DNA of 64,000 nucleotides, taken from the NCBI GenBank assembly GCA_027943335.1, contig BSBK01000522.1, forward strand, positions 1,238,001-1,302,000, written 5' to 3'. Shown here one piece after another: positions 1 through 9,797 of the stretch. Each line of letters begins with the position of its first letter. Within the stretch, counting starts at the first letter, position 1. The notes below the pieces were generated by a model. It saw only the letters and a program-made list of their open reading frames with translations. It was not told the origin of the DNA and ran no database searches. This DNA is from Chamaecyparis obtusa (taxonomy: Eukaryota; Streptophyta; Pinopsida; Cupressales; Cupressaceae). The position numbers were made by a program, and so were the translations under genes.

Positions 1-895
1 CCTATGGTGGTTTTCCATGTGGTGCGGTAAGCCCATATGGCTTCAGGAAGGCGGGTAGCCCAATCCTTTTTATGCAGAGCTACTATTTTTGTGAGAATGG
101 ATTCGATCTCCCGGTTTGTGATTCCTGTCTAACCATTGGCCTGAGGATGGTAGGGTGAAGATTTTCCATGACACACCATGTACTCCTACATCAACTCTGT
201 GATAAGGTTAGAGGTGAATTGTGCCCCTTGAACTGTGACAATTTCCCTTGGTACTCCAAATCTAGTGAATATGCATTCATAAGGAAACTCAGCAACTTTG
301 TGATCTCAAGCATGTCTCATAGCTTTGGCTTCAACCCATTTTGTTGCATAATTAGTACATACTAAGATGTAAGACTTCCCATGAGAAGAGGGCTCAATAG
401 CTCCAACGAAGTCAATACCCCATTTGTCAAAGGGTGTGACAACTACCTGTGGCTGTAGGGGCATTTCATCAGTCTTTGTAGGTCGTCCCATACGTTGGCA
501 CCTATCACAATGTCGAGTATGTTTTGATGCATCCTTATGCAATGTAGGCTAGTAATACCCAGTTGTCAAGATCTTGTAGGCTGTCCTCTTTGCGGAAAAG
601 TGTCCTCCGCAAGGCTCATCATGGCATGCCCGAAGGATGTCATAAGTTTCATCCTCTCGAACGCATCACCTTGTGAATTGGTCTGGACCTGTATAAAGCA
701 TGAAGCCTGAAATCCAAGAGAATTTAAAGCTCTTTTCAACTAACAGAAGATGTTGTTTAGGAGAAAAGTGAGGTGGCATTCTCCGTATAGTAAGGTAGTT
801 GGCTAAGTCTGTATACCATGGATTAAAAGAATCAATATAAAACAAGTGCTCATCAGGGAAACTATCATCAATTACTGCAGGATCATCTAGCACTT
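1..895 (-). pseudogene. Ty3/gypsy integrase (partial, cut by window edge)
   Basis: Integrase inserts retrotransposon cDNA into the genome. Read on the minus strand, the linker ahead of integrase (893-666) is followed by an HHCC zinc-binding region with a CDRCQRMG motif (about 640-480). The catalytic core follows with GIDFVGAI, which supplies the first Asp, and near 100 the NREIESIL motif supplies the catalytic Glu, followed by AIWAYRT. The second catalytic Asp, normally in a DQG motif, reads VQG because the codon at 231-233 is GTT. Several in-frame stops are present, including one where a Trp is expected in the zinc region. The gene runs off the left edge, so its C-terminus and the 3' LTR are not visible. 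It is the last domain of the element at 1-6527. Inactive copy; the family assignment is firm. Confidence 0.9.
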
Positions 896-1430
896 GCAGT
901 CATGACAAGAAATCAGCCACTACATTAGCCTTTCCTGGTTTGTCTATGATCTTTACATCAAACTCCTACATGAGGAGTAACCAGCGTGCTAGTCTACCAC
1001 TAATGGCAGGTTTATTCATTAAGTACTTGATAGTTGAATGATCAGTATAAACAAATACTTCATAGCTTGTAATGTAGTGCCTAAATTTATTTAGTGCATA
1101 AACAACTGCTAAAAACTCTTTTTTAGTAACAATATAATTCAATTCTACTCCTTGCAAATTTTTACTAATGTAGTAAATTGCATGCTCAATAATACCTTCC
1201 TTTTGTCCCAGAACTGCTCCAATAGCATAGTCAAATGCATATTTGTGGATATGGAATGGAAGCTTCCAATCAAGTCCTCTGAGAATAGGTGTTGTTGTTA
1301 GAACATCTTTCAACTTTTGGAATGATGCTTCACATTCCTCTATCCATGCAAATTCAGCTTCTTTCTTCAACAAATTATATAAGGGTGCTGCAAGTTGGCT
1401 AAAGTCTTTTATGAACCTTCTATAGTAACT
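896..1430 (-). pseudogene. Ty3/gypsy RNase H domain of pol
   Basis: This is the RNase H that follows reverse transcriptase in Ty3/gypsy pol and degrades the RNA strand of the cDNA hybrid. The minus-strand frame 1373-966 (135 aa) shows the expected landmarks in order: DYAIGAVLGQ, TKKEFLAVVYAL and FVYTDHSTIKYLM. It is preceded by the RT connection region, whose SQLAAPLYNLL motif is readable just upstream near 1400. The frame is open except at its ends, so this is the least damaged part of the pol gene. It lies between RT and integrase as in all Ty3/gypsy elements, and no second RNase H is visible here, unlike in the element at 47-50 kb. Confidence 0.88.
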
Positions 1431-2170
1431 AGCATGGCCAAGAAAACTTTTGACATCCTTCTGTTTAACTGATGTGGGGAGTGTGTTGATAACTACAATT
1501 TTTGCAGGGTCAACTTGAATTCCAAAAGATGAAAGGTAGTGTCCTAGGACTACTCATTCCTCCATCATCATGTAGCACTCCTCACTATTAAGAGAGAGAT
1601 TGTAATCTTGACATCTCTTAAGAACCTTTTCCAAATTTTCTTGTGCTTCTTCAAATGTGGTGCCATGAGTTGTAAAGTTGTCCATATAGATTTCAACACA
1701 ATCAGTAGCTATGTCAGAGAAAATACCTAGCACTACTCTCTGGAAAGTAGCAAGAGCATTACATAATCCAAATGGCAAGACTGAATAAGAGTTCCCCAAG
1801 GATAGGTAAACGTTGTCTTGTCCTGGTCTTCTGGTGATATTTGTATCTGATTATACCCACTGAAGCCATCTAGAAATGAAAATTACTTTTTACTCGCAAG
1901 ATTATCAAGTACTTGGTCAATGAAAGGTAGTGGAAAGTGATCCTTCTTAGTGGCTTTATTAAGTTCTCTGTAGTCAACACAAACTCTCCACTTTCCTCCT
2001 TTCTTTGGAACAATTACAAGAGGAGAAACCCACTAACTGTTAGAAATAGGATAAATGAAACCTGCACTAAGAAGCTTCTACAACTCGGTCTTAACTATAT
2101 CTCTTAAAGCAGGGTTAATGAACTTCTTTGAGCTTGTCTCACTAGCTTGTATTATGGGCTTATATATATT
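1431..2170 (-). pseudogene. Ty3/gypsy reverse transcriptase
   Basis: Minus-strand reverse transcriptase. Motifs in order are [51 protein letters not shown]-like FGLCNALATFQR and the active-site loop. The loop reads YMDN rather than YxDD (codons near 1690-1680), so the second metal-binding Asp is Asn. Stops interrupt the frame (one in the K-to-F stretch before FLDGF and one near PIS in the N-terminal part). Downstream, the thumb and connection region is readable to about 1430. It lies in frame order with the protease upstream (2353-3228) and RNase H downstream. With a substituted active site and stop codons it cannot be functional. Confidence 0.9.
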
Positions 2171-2352
2171 TTGTGAGTACAGAGTTTGGGATCCATCCCT
2201 TTCATGTTAGTTTAATCCCATGCAAAGGCTTGCTGACTATCCTATAAAAGCTTGAGAAGACCAGACATCTAGGATTTGGTGAGGTTTTTATTAACATTCA
2301 GCTCCTTTACTGAAGCAATTTCAACTCTCTTAATTGTTTCTAACATCTGAAT

Positions 2353-3228
2353 TTATGCTATGGATGGAGACTTTATCTCGTGGGGTAGCAAGGTGTGGAG
2401 GTAATCAGGTGCTATAGGAAACTGAGATGTGGGTTGCTTGGGCAGTATTGTTTGAAGGGAACAATTTGGATCATCACAAGATGAATCCTCAAAACCATAT
2501 TGATTGGTAAGGATTGCTGCTAGTATATCATCTTCTTCTTGTGATACCATGAATGGACTTTTGTCAATGACCATGAGTTTTTGCATAGAGTTTACTTCAA
2601 GGGTAGCATCTCCTAATTCTGGCCAAACAATTTGATCAAGTTCACTTTGGGGTTTTGCAAGAGAATACAGAGTTAACTTCTTGGTATTTATTCTATCTGA
2701 TATGGTCATCTTCCTTGAATGGCATGCAATGCAAGCATCATCTATGGCTAACCAAGGCCATCCTAGGATTAGTGGATATCCTCCTAGGGTGGCTTTGGGT
2801 GACAAGACTATAAAATCAAAAGGGTAATCTAAGGAATCCAAAGTAACAACAATATCATCAACCATAGCATCAGGCTTAACTATGGAATTGTCAACTAACT
2901 GCAATATTGTTGGTGTGTCCCGCAAACCAATGATACTAAGTTTCAGTAGAACTTCCCTAGTCATAACATTAATTGATGCTCCCAAGTCAATGAGAACATT
3001 TTGAATTTGGGTACCATTAATGAAGATGGTTACCACTGGACTTCCTGGATCTGAATACTTAGGGATGAAAACTTTGCTTAGTATGAGATCAAAGAGCTGG
3101 CCTAAGACATGGATAGTATCAGGGTCTTTCTTTTTCCTTCCAGGTTGTTTGATACAAGCTTCTTTAATTGCTTTGGTATAAACTGGAATTTCTTTAAGTG
3201 CATCCAACAAGGGAATCTGCATTGTCAT
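2353..3228 (-). CDS. Ty3/gypsy aspartic protease region (291-aa open frame)
   Basis: This is the retropepsin part of the polyprotein, which cleaves Gag-Pol. The 291-residue frame starts with a Met that is probably internal to the original polyprotein. The active-site loop reads VLIDLGASINVM, the DLGAS form typical of plant Athila/Tat-like Ty3/gypsy proteases (DTG/DSG elsewhere). It is preceded by the beta-strand VVTIFINGTQI and followed by the flap and the second half with GGYPLILGWPWLA. The C-terminal third is acidic and leads towards RT. The frame ends at a stop at 2353-2355, about 180 bases before recognisable RT, so Gag-Pol continuity is broken. This is the longest intact domain of this element. 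Confidence 0.85.
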   Translation of the reverse strand: MTMQIPLLDALKEIPVYTKAIKEACIKQPGRKKKDPDTIHVLGQLFDLILSKVFIPKYSDPGSPVVTIFINGTQIQNVLIDLGASINVMTREVLLKLSIIGLRDTPTILQLVDNSIVKPDAMVDDIVVTLDSLDYPFDFIVLSPKATLGGYPLILGWPWLAIDDACIACHSRKMTISDRINTKKLTLYSLAKPQSELDQIVWPELGDATLEVNSMQKLMVIDKSPFMVSQEEDDILAAILTNQYGFEDSSCDDPNCSLQTILPKQPTSQFPIAPDYLHTLLPHEIKSPSIA

Positions 3229-3285
3229 TTGCTTGAGCTAATCAATCAAATTAGTGGCTACAAGATTTTCTTTTGGAGGAACGAC

Positions 3286-5070
3286 CTAAGACAATCTTTG
3301 CGGATAAGGAGGATTCTTAGGCACTGGTGTAGTTTGAGCAACATGTGGAACATCAACAGGCTTGTTCACGAGTATGTCTTCAGCATCAACAACTTTGGTG
3401 ATTATTCGCTCCTTGGGTGCAAGTAGTGTAGTTCCTGATCTAAGATGGATATCATTTACATGCAAGGAATAAGCTTGTTGCTTATTATTAGGATTTGGAG
3501 TGAGCTGAGCAAGAAGTTGAGTTGGCTTTTGAGGATTTCTATTTGCTACAGGAGGTGGTGGCATAATAGCTTGCTGCTGAGGTGGAGGCATTATTGCTTG
3601 TTGCTGATTAGGCTGATTGGGTCCCCATTGAGGTTGTGGTTGCCAGCTACCATGAGGTGGCCATTGGCTATTCTGTTGTGGTTGCTGATAAGAGTTATAC
3701 TACTATTGGTATGGGTTAAATGATGGTTGTTACAAATAGGCTTGCTTATAGTATGGTTTTTGATTGGACCAGTTGTGATTCCAATTCTGACCATGAGGAG
3801 CCAAATTTTGGGTGTTTTGGTTTGGCCAATAGCTATTATTATTATAACCAAAATTATTCAGTGGGTCCAGAGGCATACCTTGTCTTTGAGCCCATGGACA
3901 CCTTTGAGCAACGTAGAAAACTTCTCCATTCTCCTCATCTATGGCTTTGAACTCGGTGGGCATTGGGTTAATGTCCATAGATGCAACCGTCTTACATTTG
4001 CAGTTTCTCTTCTTCTCTCTATAATGAGAATAGAACTCAGCAAGCACAGCATCTGCCTCTTCCTTCTTCCTCCTTGCTTGCATACTATCCAGCTGAGTGG
4101 TGACATCATTAATGATGTCTTTCTTGAAGTCAGATAGAAAATTAGACAACTCCACTTTGGATACTCTTGAACCACCATTAGGCTTATATGGTAGGTCTCT
4201 AAGTCCCCTACCCTTCATCAAGGTGGCCCTTGAATAATTTTGACATATATTCTTTATGTCAACCCAAGCTTTTTGTGTGATATCTCCTCCTGCCATTAGG
4301 TCTAGAGCCTCAATACTTCCATCATTCACACCTTTTAGGAAGAGGTGTTTTTGAGATGCCTCATTTATCTGGTGCTATGTATTACGCTGCAAGTTGAACA
4401 TAAATCTGGATACATAATCCTCCAGTGTTTCATCCTCCTTCTGAGACATTTTAAAAATGTCATCACCTTTCAAATATTGACCTCTATAGTACTCTTTGTA
4501 CTTCATAAGAAACATCATGCGCATGGCATTCCAATCTGCTACAGCATTGGCACCTAACCCCATGAACCATCTTAAAGCAGCTTCTTTTAGAGTTGATGGA
4601 AACAACTTCAGCTTGTGGGCATCAGTGGTATAGTCATAACTCCAACAAAGAATATCAAATTCAAAGAGGAAGGTCTCAAGGTCCTCTGTAAGGAGGCCAT
4701 AAAATTTGGGAGGTGCAGAAGTAGGTATATTTTTCAAATTTTGGTTGCCTTGTTGTTGAGGTATAGGAAAAGGAAAGGGAGCCTGAGCAGCCATTCTAGG
4801 AGGAGGACCTGGTGGTGGCGGCTGATATATAATAAGAGCAAGTGGATTATCTTGGTATTCAAGTTCAGCAAATAAGTCATTCAAATGTAGTGATTCCTCA
4901 GATGATGAAGAGGATATGTGTTCCTGAGCATCAACAAATGGATTTTCAAAGGGTTCTTCTTCTTTGTTCTCACTTTGTGGTTCTTCAACTTGAGGATTAA
5001 ATAAATCAAATGGCTCTCCTTGGTAGTTATGGGGAAGAAATCTCCCAAGGTGATCTCTCCTTCTATGCAT
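3286..5070 (-). pseudogene. Ty3/gypsy gag
   Basis: Gag forms the particle that packages element RNA. The N-terminal 231-aa frame (5070-4375) starts with a Met 71 bases inside the primer binding site. It holds an acidic, proline-rich leader (QPPPPGPPPRM) and then the retrotransposon gag domain, recognisable from KLKLFPSTLKEAALRWF and a DWNAMRMMF stretch near residues 150-200. A TAG at 4377-4375 breaks it. The frame resumes at 4329-3730 with LDLMAGGDITQKAW, an acid/basic stretch with CKCKT, and Asn/Gln-rich sequence. It continues through a Pro/Gln-rich tail in other frames to about 3286. No clear CCHC knuckle is seen. At least one stop and one frameshift are present. Confidence 0.85.
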
Positions 5071-5140
5071 AAAAATGCTTACTTAAGTACTAGATTAAAA
5101 CCAAGACTGCAACTACAAGGATAAGTTTGAATTAACACCA

Positions 5141-5158
5141 TCCTTGGCAACGGCGCCA
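5141..5158 (-). other. Primer binding site, tRNA-Asp type
   Basis: On the minus strand this reads TGGCGCCGTTGCCAAGGA. It matches the form known from plant Athila/Tat Ty3/gypsy elements, which pair with the 3' end of tRNA-Asp (usual form TGGCGCCGTTGCCGGGGA, two differences). It sits 4 bases inside the CA end of the proposed 5' LTR at 5163 and 71 bases ahead of the gag start, which is the expected position. Confidence 0.85.
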
Positions 5159-5162
5159 AAAA

Positions 5163-6527
5163 TGCTTGGCCAAACAATAGTATCAGAAACCTAGAGCAAT
5201 GGACTGCCTATTTCAGGATTAGACACCCCAAATGATTCCTAAATGCATTATTTGGTCTCATTTAATTATTGACCAAGGACATAAACTTGGAATGGTATCT
5301 GCAAAGTATATGCTTCAAACCTCCTCTTCTAAGCCTATCTAAGGAATTTAAATGCTTATGCTTTAGGAAAACTATATTAAAACTGGTAAGAAAATGTATT
5401 CTAATCAAAGCAGGAAATCACAATTAGGAACTACTCCAACTGACTGTGCTGCAGGAACAGGCTACTGATTTTGATATCAGTAGCTGTAGGAATAGCAGAG
5501 TTCTAAAACATATAAATGAACAGGAAAATGAACTCTACACTAACAAAACAATTCACTCATCAAGTGGGCCCCCTTGAATGAGTGAATGAGAAGTACAATC
5601 AAGATGAAAGTTGCAAACTTGAACTGAACATTCTATTCATCTATAAAATGATTACACTTGATTGAAACAGTATGCAAAAGTTCTATTAAAAACCAGTTTG
5701 TTCGACTAACTTCAAAAGAGTCACATCAGTCGATTATTTAAAAGGAAGCTACAACTATCTCATAAATCTACGATCACTTCATAATTGAGGATCGGTTACA
5801 ACTCATAAAGTTTCATAATAGAAACATTATTGACCATAAACAATCCTAGAATATAGCACACACTAAATCTATGCATTGCATGCAATAGAAAGTATTGACC
5901 TGCTTGCGAATATTCTGCAATCTACGGTTGGCTTTGATGACTCATGTGCCAGTATGCTAGTCTTTGAATATCCATGGTCAACTCCTACAAAACAATCAAT
6001 GCACACATATCCAACCATATACATATATATCCACATCATCAATATTAGGAAAAGGTGTAAGTCTTAATTATCACTCTTGCAAATCCTATGGCTACAGGAG
6101 GTAACTACCCAAAACATAGCTTAGGAGAGAAAACATCCATTAACATGTATAACTATTATATTCACCATTCCTATCCATGAATTTAAGCAGATATTATGTC
6201 TTTAGAAGTATCCATATTTCCATCTTATGTTCACACACACATATATAACATATACATAGAAACCATAAGTTCATATGCTTAAAACCATAAATTCAGGTCT
6301 ATGTGCAATAAACTTGTTCTAGAAAGAGGATAAAAAGTAGTGAAAAAGATGGCTATTTAGGAGCCCATCATGGTGCACACTCATAACTGCAGACACTTTG
6401 ATGAGGTTGAAGGAAAGTCACAATCAAAATGCACACCATGCTGACAGATGGAAAAGTATGTTGCTATGAAAAAATTGTCATGGAAAGATAAAAAGGGAGA
6501 ACCAGCATAAACCTCTCACCCACAACA
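5163..6527 (-). repeat. 5' LTR of the minus-strand Ty3/gypsy element
   Basis: The inner end (minus strand ...CCAAGCA at 5163) is fixed by the adjoining primer binding site. The outer end is less certain. The proposed boundary is TGTTGTGGGTGAG starting at 6527 on the minus strand, which gives TG...CA ends and a length of 1365 bp. The sequence just beyond it (6539 upward) is the end of an unrelated minus-strand ORF. A minus-strand TATAAATA at 6547-6540 lies just outside this boundary and overlaps that ORF's stop codon, so it is probably not the LTR promoter. The sister 3' LTR is outside the window, so the ends cannot be checked here. Confidence 0.5.
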
Positions 6528-6538
6528 TTGTGGATTTT

Positions 6539-7520
6539 TTATTTATACCTTCTGGTGGAAAAAATGGTGTCAACCTTCTTAGGCTTCTTCAGGGTCATGA
6601 GTCTGGCCATGATTTCCTACAATGAGGGTGTATGATATGTCTCTGGATAGTTTTTTTTAATTCCACCATCAACCATTATGGTGGAGGTAGAGCATTGAGT
6701 AATGCTTTATCTGTGTCTTGGGAGGAAAACATCATACCTGATTGCCCTTTTGTCTATTCGGGAGGGGGTTCCAAAGATCCATAGTTCTTGTCTTCTATGG
6801 ATCTTGTTAGAGAGGAGCAATGTCAAGATTTGGGGATATGGTTGTTCCTGAAGGTCTGGTTTCTATATGTGCCTTATATTGTTCCTCCATTTTTTGTTTC
6901 TCTTCTTCCTCCTACTTTTGGGAAAGCTCTTCTTTCCTTCTTTTCTCGGCTGCCTCAGTGGCCTTCCAATGACCATCCTCCTTTTCTTTCTTTAATTTCT
7001 TTTTCTCCACTGCCTTTTTCTTATCTTCCTCAAGGTTTTTCTTTTCATCCTCTGCTTCCTATTTTTTTCAGCCTCCTTCCATTCCTAAACTAGTTTGGCC
7101 TCTCATTCTCAATCTTCTTCCTCTATGTGGAGACACGGTTCCTCCTATTTCACTCATTCTTTAGGATCCTCCTTATCTTTGACTGTCCATTCTACTACAT
7201 GTCTCTCTTCTTTGAGGTGAGCATCATCTTCCATTATAGCTTCTTGTTCTTTCTGGACCCTCTCCTCTTCATCCTTTTTGTCTCTTTTCTTCTTATGTTT
7301 CTTTTAATTAGAGGTCTTGATCCTCTAGAGTGATTACCATGTTCAAATATTCAACAACTATGGTGTCTAGGTCCAAAAATTCTTGCTCCTACTCTGAAAT
7401 CATTTCTTCTAATGGTGGAGCCTATGTTTCTTCAAAAGATACCTACTTTGAGAGGTTCAAGATGGAAGCATTTGTTTTTGTCTTGTGCCTTTTGTTGGGA
7501 CTAAAAATGTAACATGGATT
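6539..7520 (-). pseudogene. Decayed charged coiled-coil ORF, unknown function
   Basis: Read on the minus strand, this stretch switches among frames but stays protein-like. It begins near 7520 with a basic PNKRHKTKTNAS stretch, followed by APPLEEMISE and FLDLDTIVVEYLNMV. A long Lys/Glu coiled coil runs from about 7290 to 6870 (for example KKRDKKDEEERVQKEQEAI, KKLKKEKEDGHWKATEAAE and MEEQYKAHIE). The end is TLKKPKKVDTIFSTRRYK with a TAA at 6541-6539. Numerous stops and frame changes show decay. I do not recognise the family. The composition suggests the C-terminal part of a repeat-borne ORF, and it may belong with the ORF at 13081-15076. The Ty3/gypsy LTR begins only about 12 bases beyond its stop. 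Confidence 0.5.
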
Positions 7521-9098
7521 TTTAGGTACCATGTTAAAATTTTGCAATTTGAAGACCTTGAAATGCTTTTCATGCATATGTACCCAGCTGTCATTTTGAA
7601 GCCTATGAGGTGTTCCAGATGTATAACACACTCCATTTAGTATGTGCATGCATTCCATGATGTTGTTTTGTCATCCCAAATCATTTGGTGAAGTCCCATT
7701 TTGAGCACTTGTCAAAATCTGCAAATCTACCTAATTGTCGAACAGAGTACAGTAGCCTAGTTTGCCTTTGAATATCTTGCATCCAGAAATGTTTCATGAC
7801 CTGCCACTTTGAGGATATTTAGTATGCATAACAAAGAACCTATGTTCCAATTTTCAAGTCTTTTCGAATCCATTCGATTAGGTTTTGAACCTCTCAAAGT
7901 TGGTTGTTTGTTGTTGTCATGCACTTGTGTAACTGTTCAGAATTCTGGAAGGGCCTGTTTGACCAGTCATATCTTTGACCCAGTTGACCCTATTGAGAAA
8001 AAAAATTTTCCATCATATTTCAGGGGTCAAATACTTCCTATATTTCAATTTTGAGGCCATGACGAATCTATTTGCTCAGTTTGCAAATGTGATTCCAAAC
8101 ATAACTTCTGTTGTTTTACAAGTTGTGAAATGTGCAGATTGATCCATACCCCTGTTCATGATGTTATAACTTTTGATCTGTGATTGGTGAGCCTAAAAAA
8201 ATTGTACCACTATGCTCTAATCTAAAAATACTACAAGTATGCCAAGTTAGAAGTTTTGATGAATCTTTTAGCATACTTTCCCAGGGTCATTCTGTATGCA
8301 TAAATTGTTGTTTTACTGTGTTTCCCAGTTCACAATTCTAAGAGCCTATCTTTGCCTGATTGCCAAATGCACCCTGTTATTCGTCATGGGCCTTGATTGT
8401 GGAATTATACTCTCTGTATGACAAAGAATCAATGCCCCTATTTTTGGATCCTAATGTCATGTTTAGCCTAGTTTTCAAAGCCGAATCTGAAGCCAATTTC
8501 TATGTTTTGCATTGTTTTATATCCTGAATGTTATTAGCAAGCTGACTTTGGTGATTAACTGTAACTAGCCGTTTGATCCTTTTGGCGAATTGATTATGAA
8601 TCAATTTTCCCTATATGAAGGTGATTCAGTGTCCTGGATGCTGGGTCTCGAAAGTTTCATTGGGTCAGTTTTAAAAGCCAGTTCCAGAGCCAACTTATGT
8701 GATTTTGGGGCAGTGCAGACAGGCAAGATTTTGATGGCTATGTTTGGTCACAAATATCTTCTGGCTCAGATATTTTTGAGTATTTTCCTCTAACCAGTGC
8801 ACTGTAGTATTGGAAGTGTAGTGGTGTTCCTGGTGTGTGTTCTTGTCAGGCCATTCAGTGAGTTTTTAAGGCTGCTTCTGGGTGCTAGTTAGTGTTGTTT
8901 GGCAGTTGTGCAATGATATGAGAATTTGAATTGTTGTGATTGAAAGTTTGACACATCATTGTTATGTTTTCATCTTGAGGCCGCCAGTCAGTATTATTGG
9001 CCAGTGTGTAAAGTTTTTTTTTTTGTCTTGAGGTGTGCATGATAGTTTTGGACATGCCAACAAAAACACAATTTTCCCCACAAGACACACTAGAAATC
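7521..9098. repeat. Non-coding stretch with diverged direct-repeat units
   Basis: No coding sequence is supported. Three stretches share a spaced pattern of the type CAAAGAATCAATGCCCC or ATGAATCAATTTTCCC, followed some 40-70 bases later by GTTTTCAAAGCCGAATCTGAAGCC-like text. They lie near 7830-7910, 8420-8500 and 8590-8695. The units are strongly diverged and were aligned by eye only. Confidence 0.3.
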
Positions 9099-9797
9099 TG
9101 TGACTTTTATCAAGAAAGCCTTAATATGACAGATCAAGAGTTGCAAAAGATGTCCTGGTCAGCTGTATTAGAAAAGACCATTTAGTTTCAGAGCATTGAG
9201 CGGCTTTGTGTTGCAAAAGATCTTTCTGCACATGATGTTGTGATGTGCATCATAACCAAAGATAATTACTTGATTGGGATGTTGAACAAGGGCGTGCTTG
9301 CCTTACCAATTCCTCAATGGGTCCCTGGTGCAGGGCCTATTGTTCATCGGGAAGTCAATGGAAGCGAGAATCATTTGATTTTGACAAAGACGCTGGAGTG
9401 GAGTTTGAAATGGTGTATATTGCAATATATGTTTGACAGGTTTTTGTTCTTGTTTATTCAGAAGGATTTCATCAATAATCCTGAATCGTTGAGAAAGAGG
9501 CTCATGATTGTTGGATTTCTCATGCTCATTCTTTGTCCATTTCCTAGTATGTTTATGTTGGTATATCTCTTTCTGATGCATGCAGAATAGTTATACAATC
9601 ATCCAAGTACCGCATTATCAAAGAGGTGGTCTAACTTGGCAAAATGGCTCTTTAGAGAGTTTAATGAGCTGGAACATCTTTTCAAATCAAGGCTCAATAG
9701 GGGGATTGACACATGCAAATGATTATGTGAGGCAGTTTCCTTCACCTATTGTGTCATTGACTACCAAGCACGTTTCATTTGTGGCGGGTGATGTTGT
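9099..9797 (+). pseudogene. ATG9: ATG9 (autophagy protein 9) gene fragment
   Basis: ATG9 is the membrane scramblase that delivers lipid-bearing vesicles to the forming autophagosome. This plus-strand fragment reads through a central part of the protein: DQELQKMSWSAVLEK, RLCVAKDLSAHDVVM, NYLIGMLNKGVLALPIP, WVPGAGP, LILTKTLEWSLKWC, SLRKRLMIVG, FMLVYLFLMHAE, YNHPSTA, then RWSNLAKWLFREFNELEHLF and finally YVRQFPSPIVS and SFVAG. TAG stops occur at 9183-9185 and 9588-9590. Frameshifts lie near 9600-9623 and 9700-9706. No intron is evident across about 700 bases. Both ends of the protein are missing, and similarity stops abruptly after the SFVAG motif. It is a dead fragment, either a retrocopy or a piece captured by a repeat. 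The family identification rests on several consecutive motifs and is firm. Confidence 0.88.

Noticed and set aside
3445..4137. Plus-strand open frames opposite gag
   Set aside because: They are hydrophobic translations of the Gln/Asn/Pro-rich gag on the minus strand.
6540..6547. Minus-strand TATAAATA as LTR promoter
   Set aside because: It overlaps the stop codon of an upstream ORF and lies outside the best LTR boundary at 6527.
6788..7333. Plus-strand hydrophobic frames rich in Phe, Leu and Ser
   Set aside because: They are the antisense of the Lys/Glu coiled coil on the minus strand (GAA/AAG codons read backwards as TTC/CTT).
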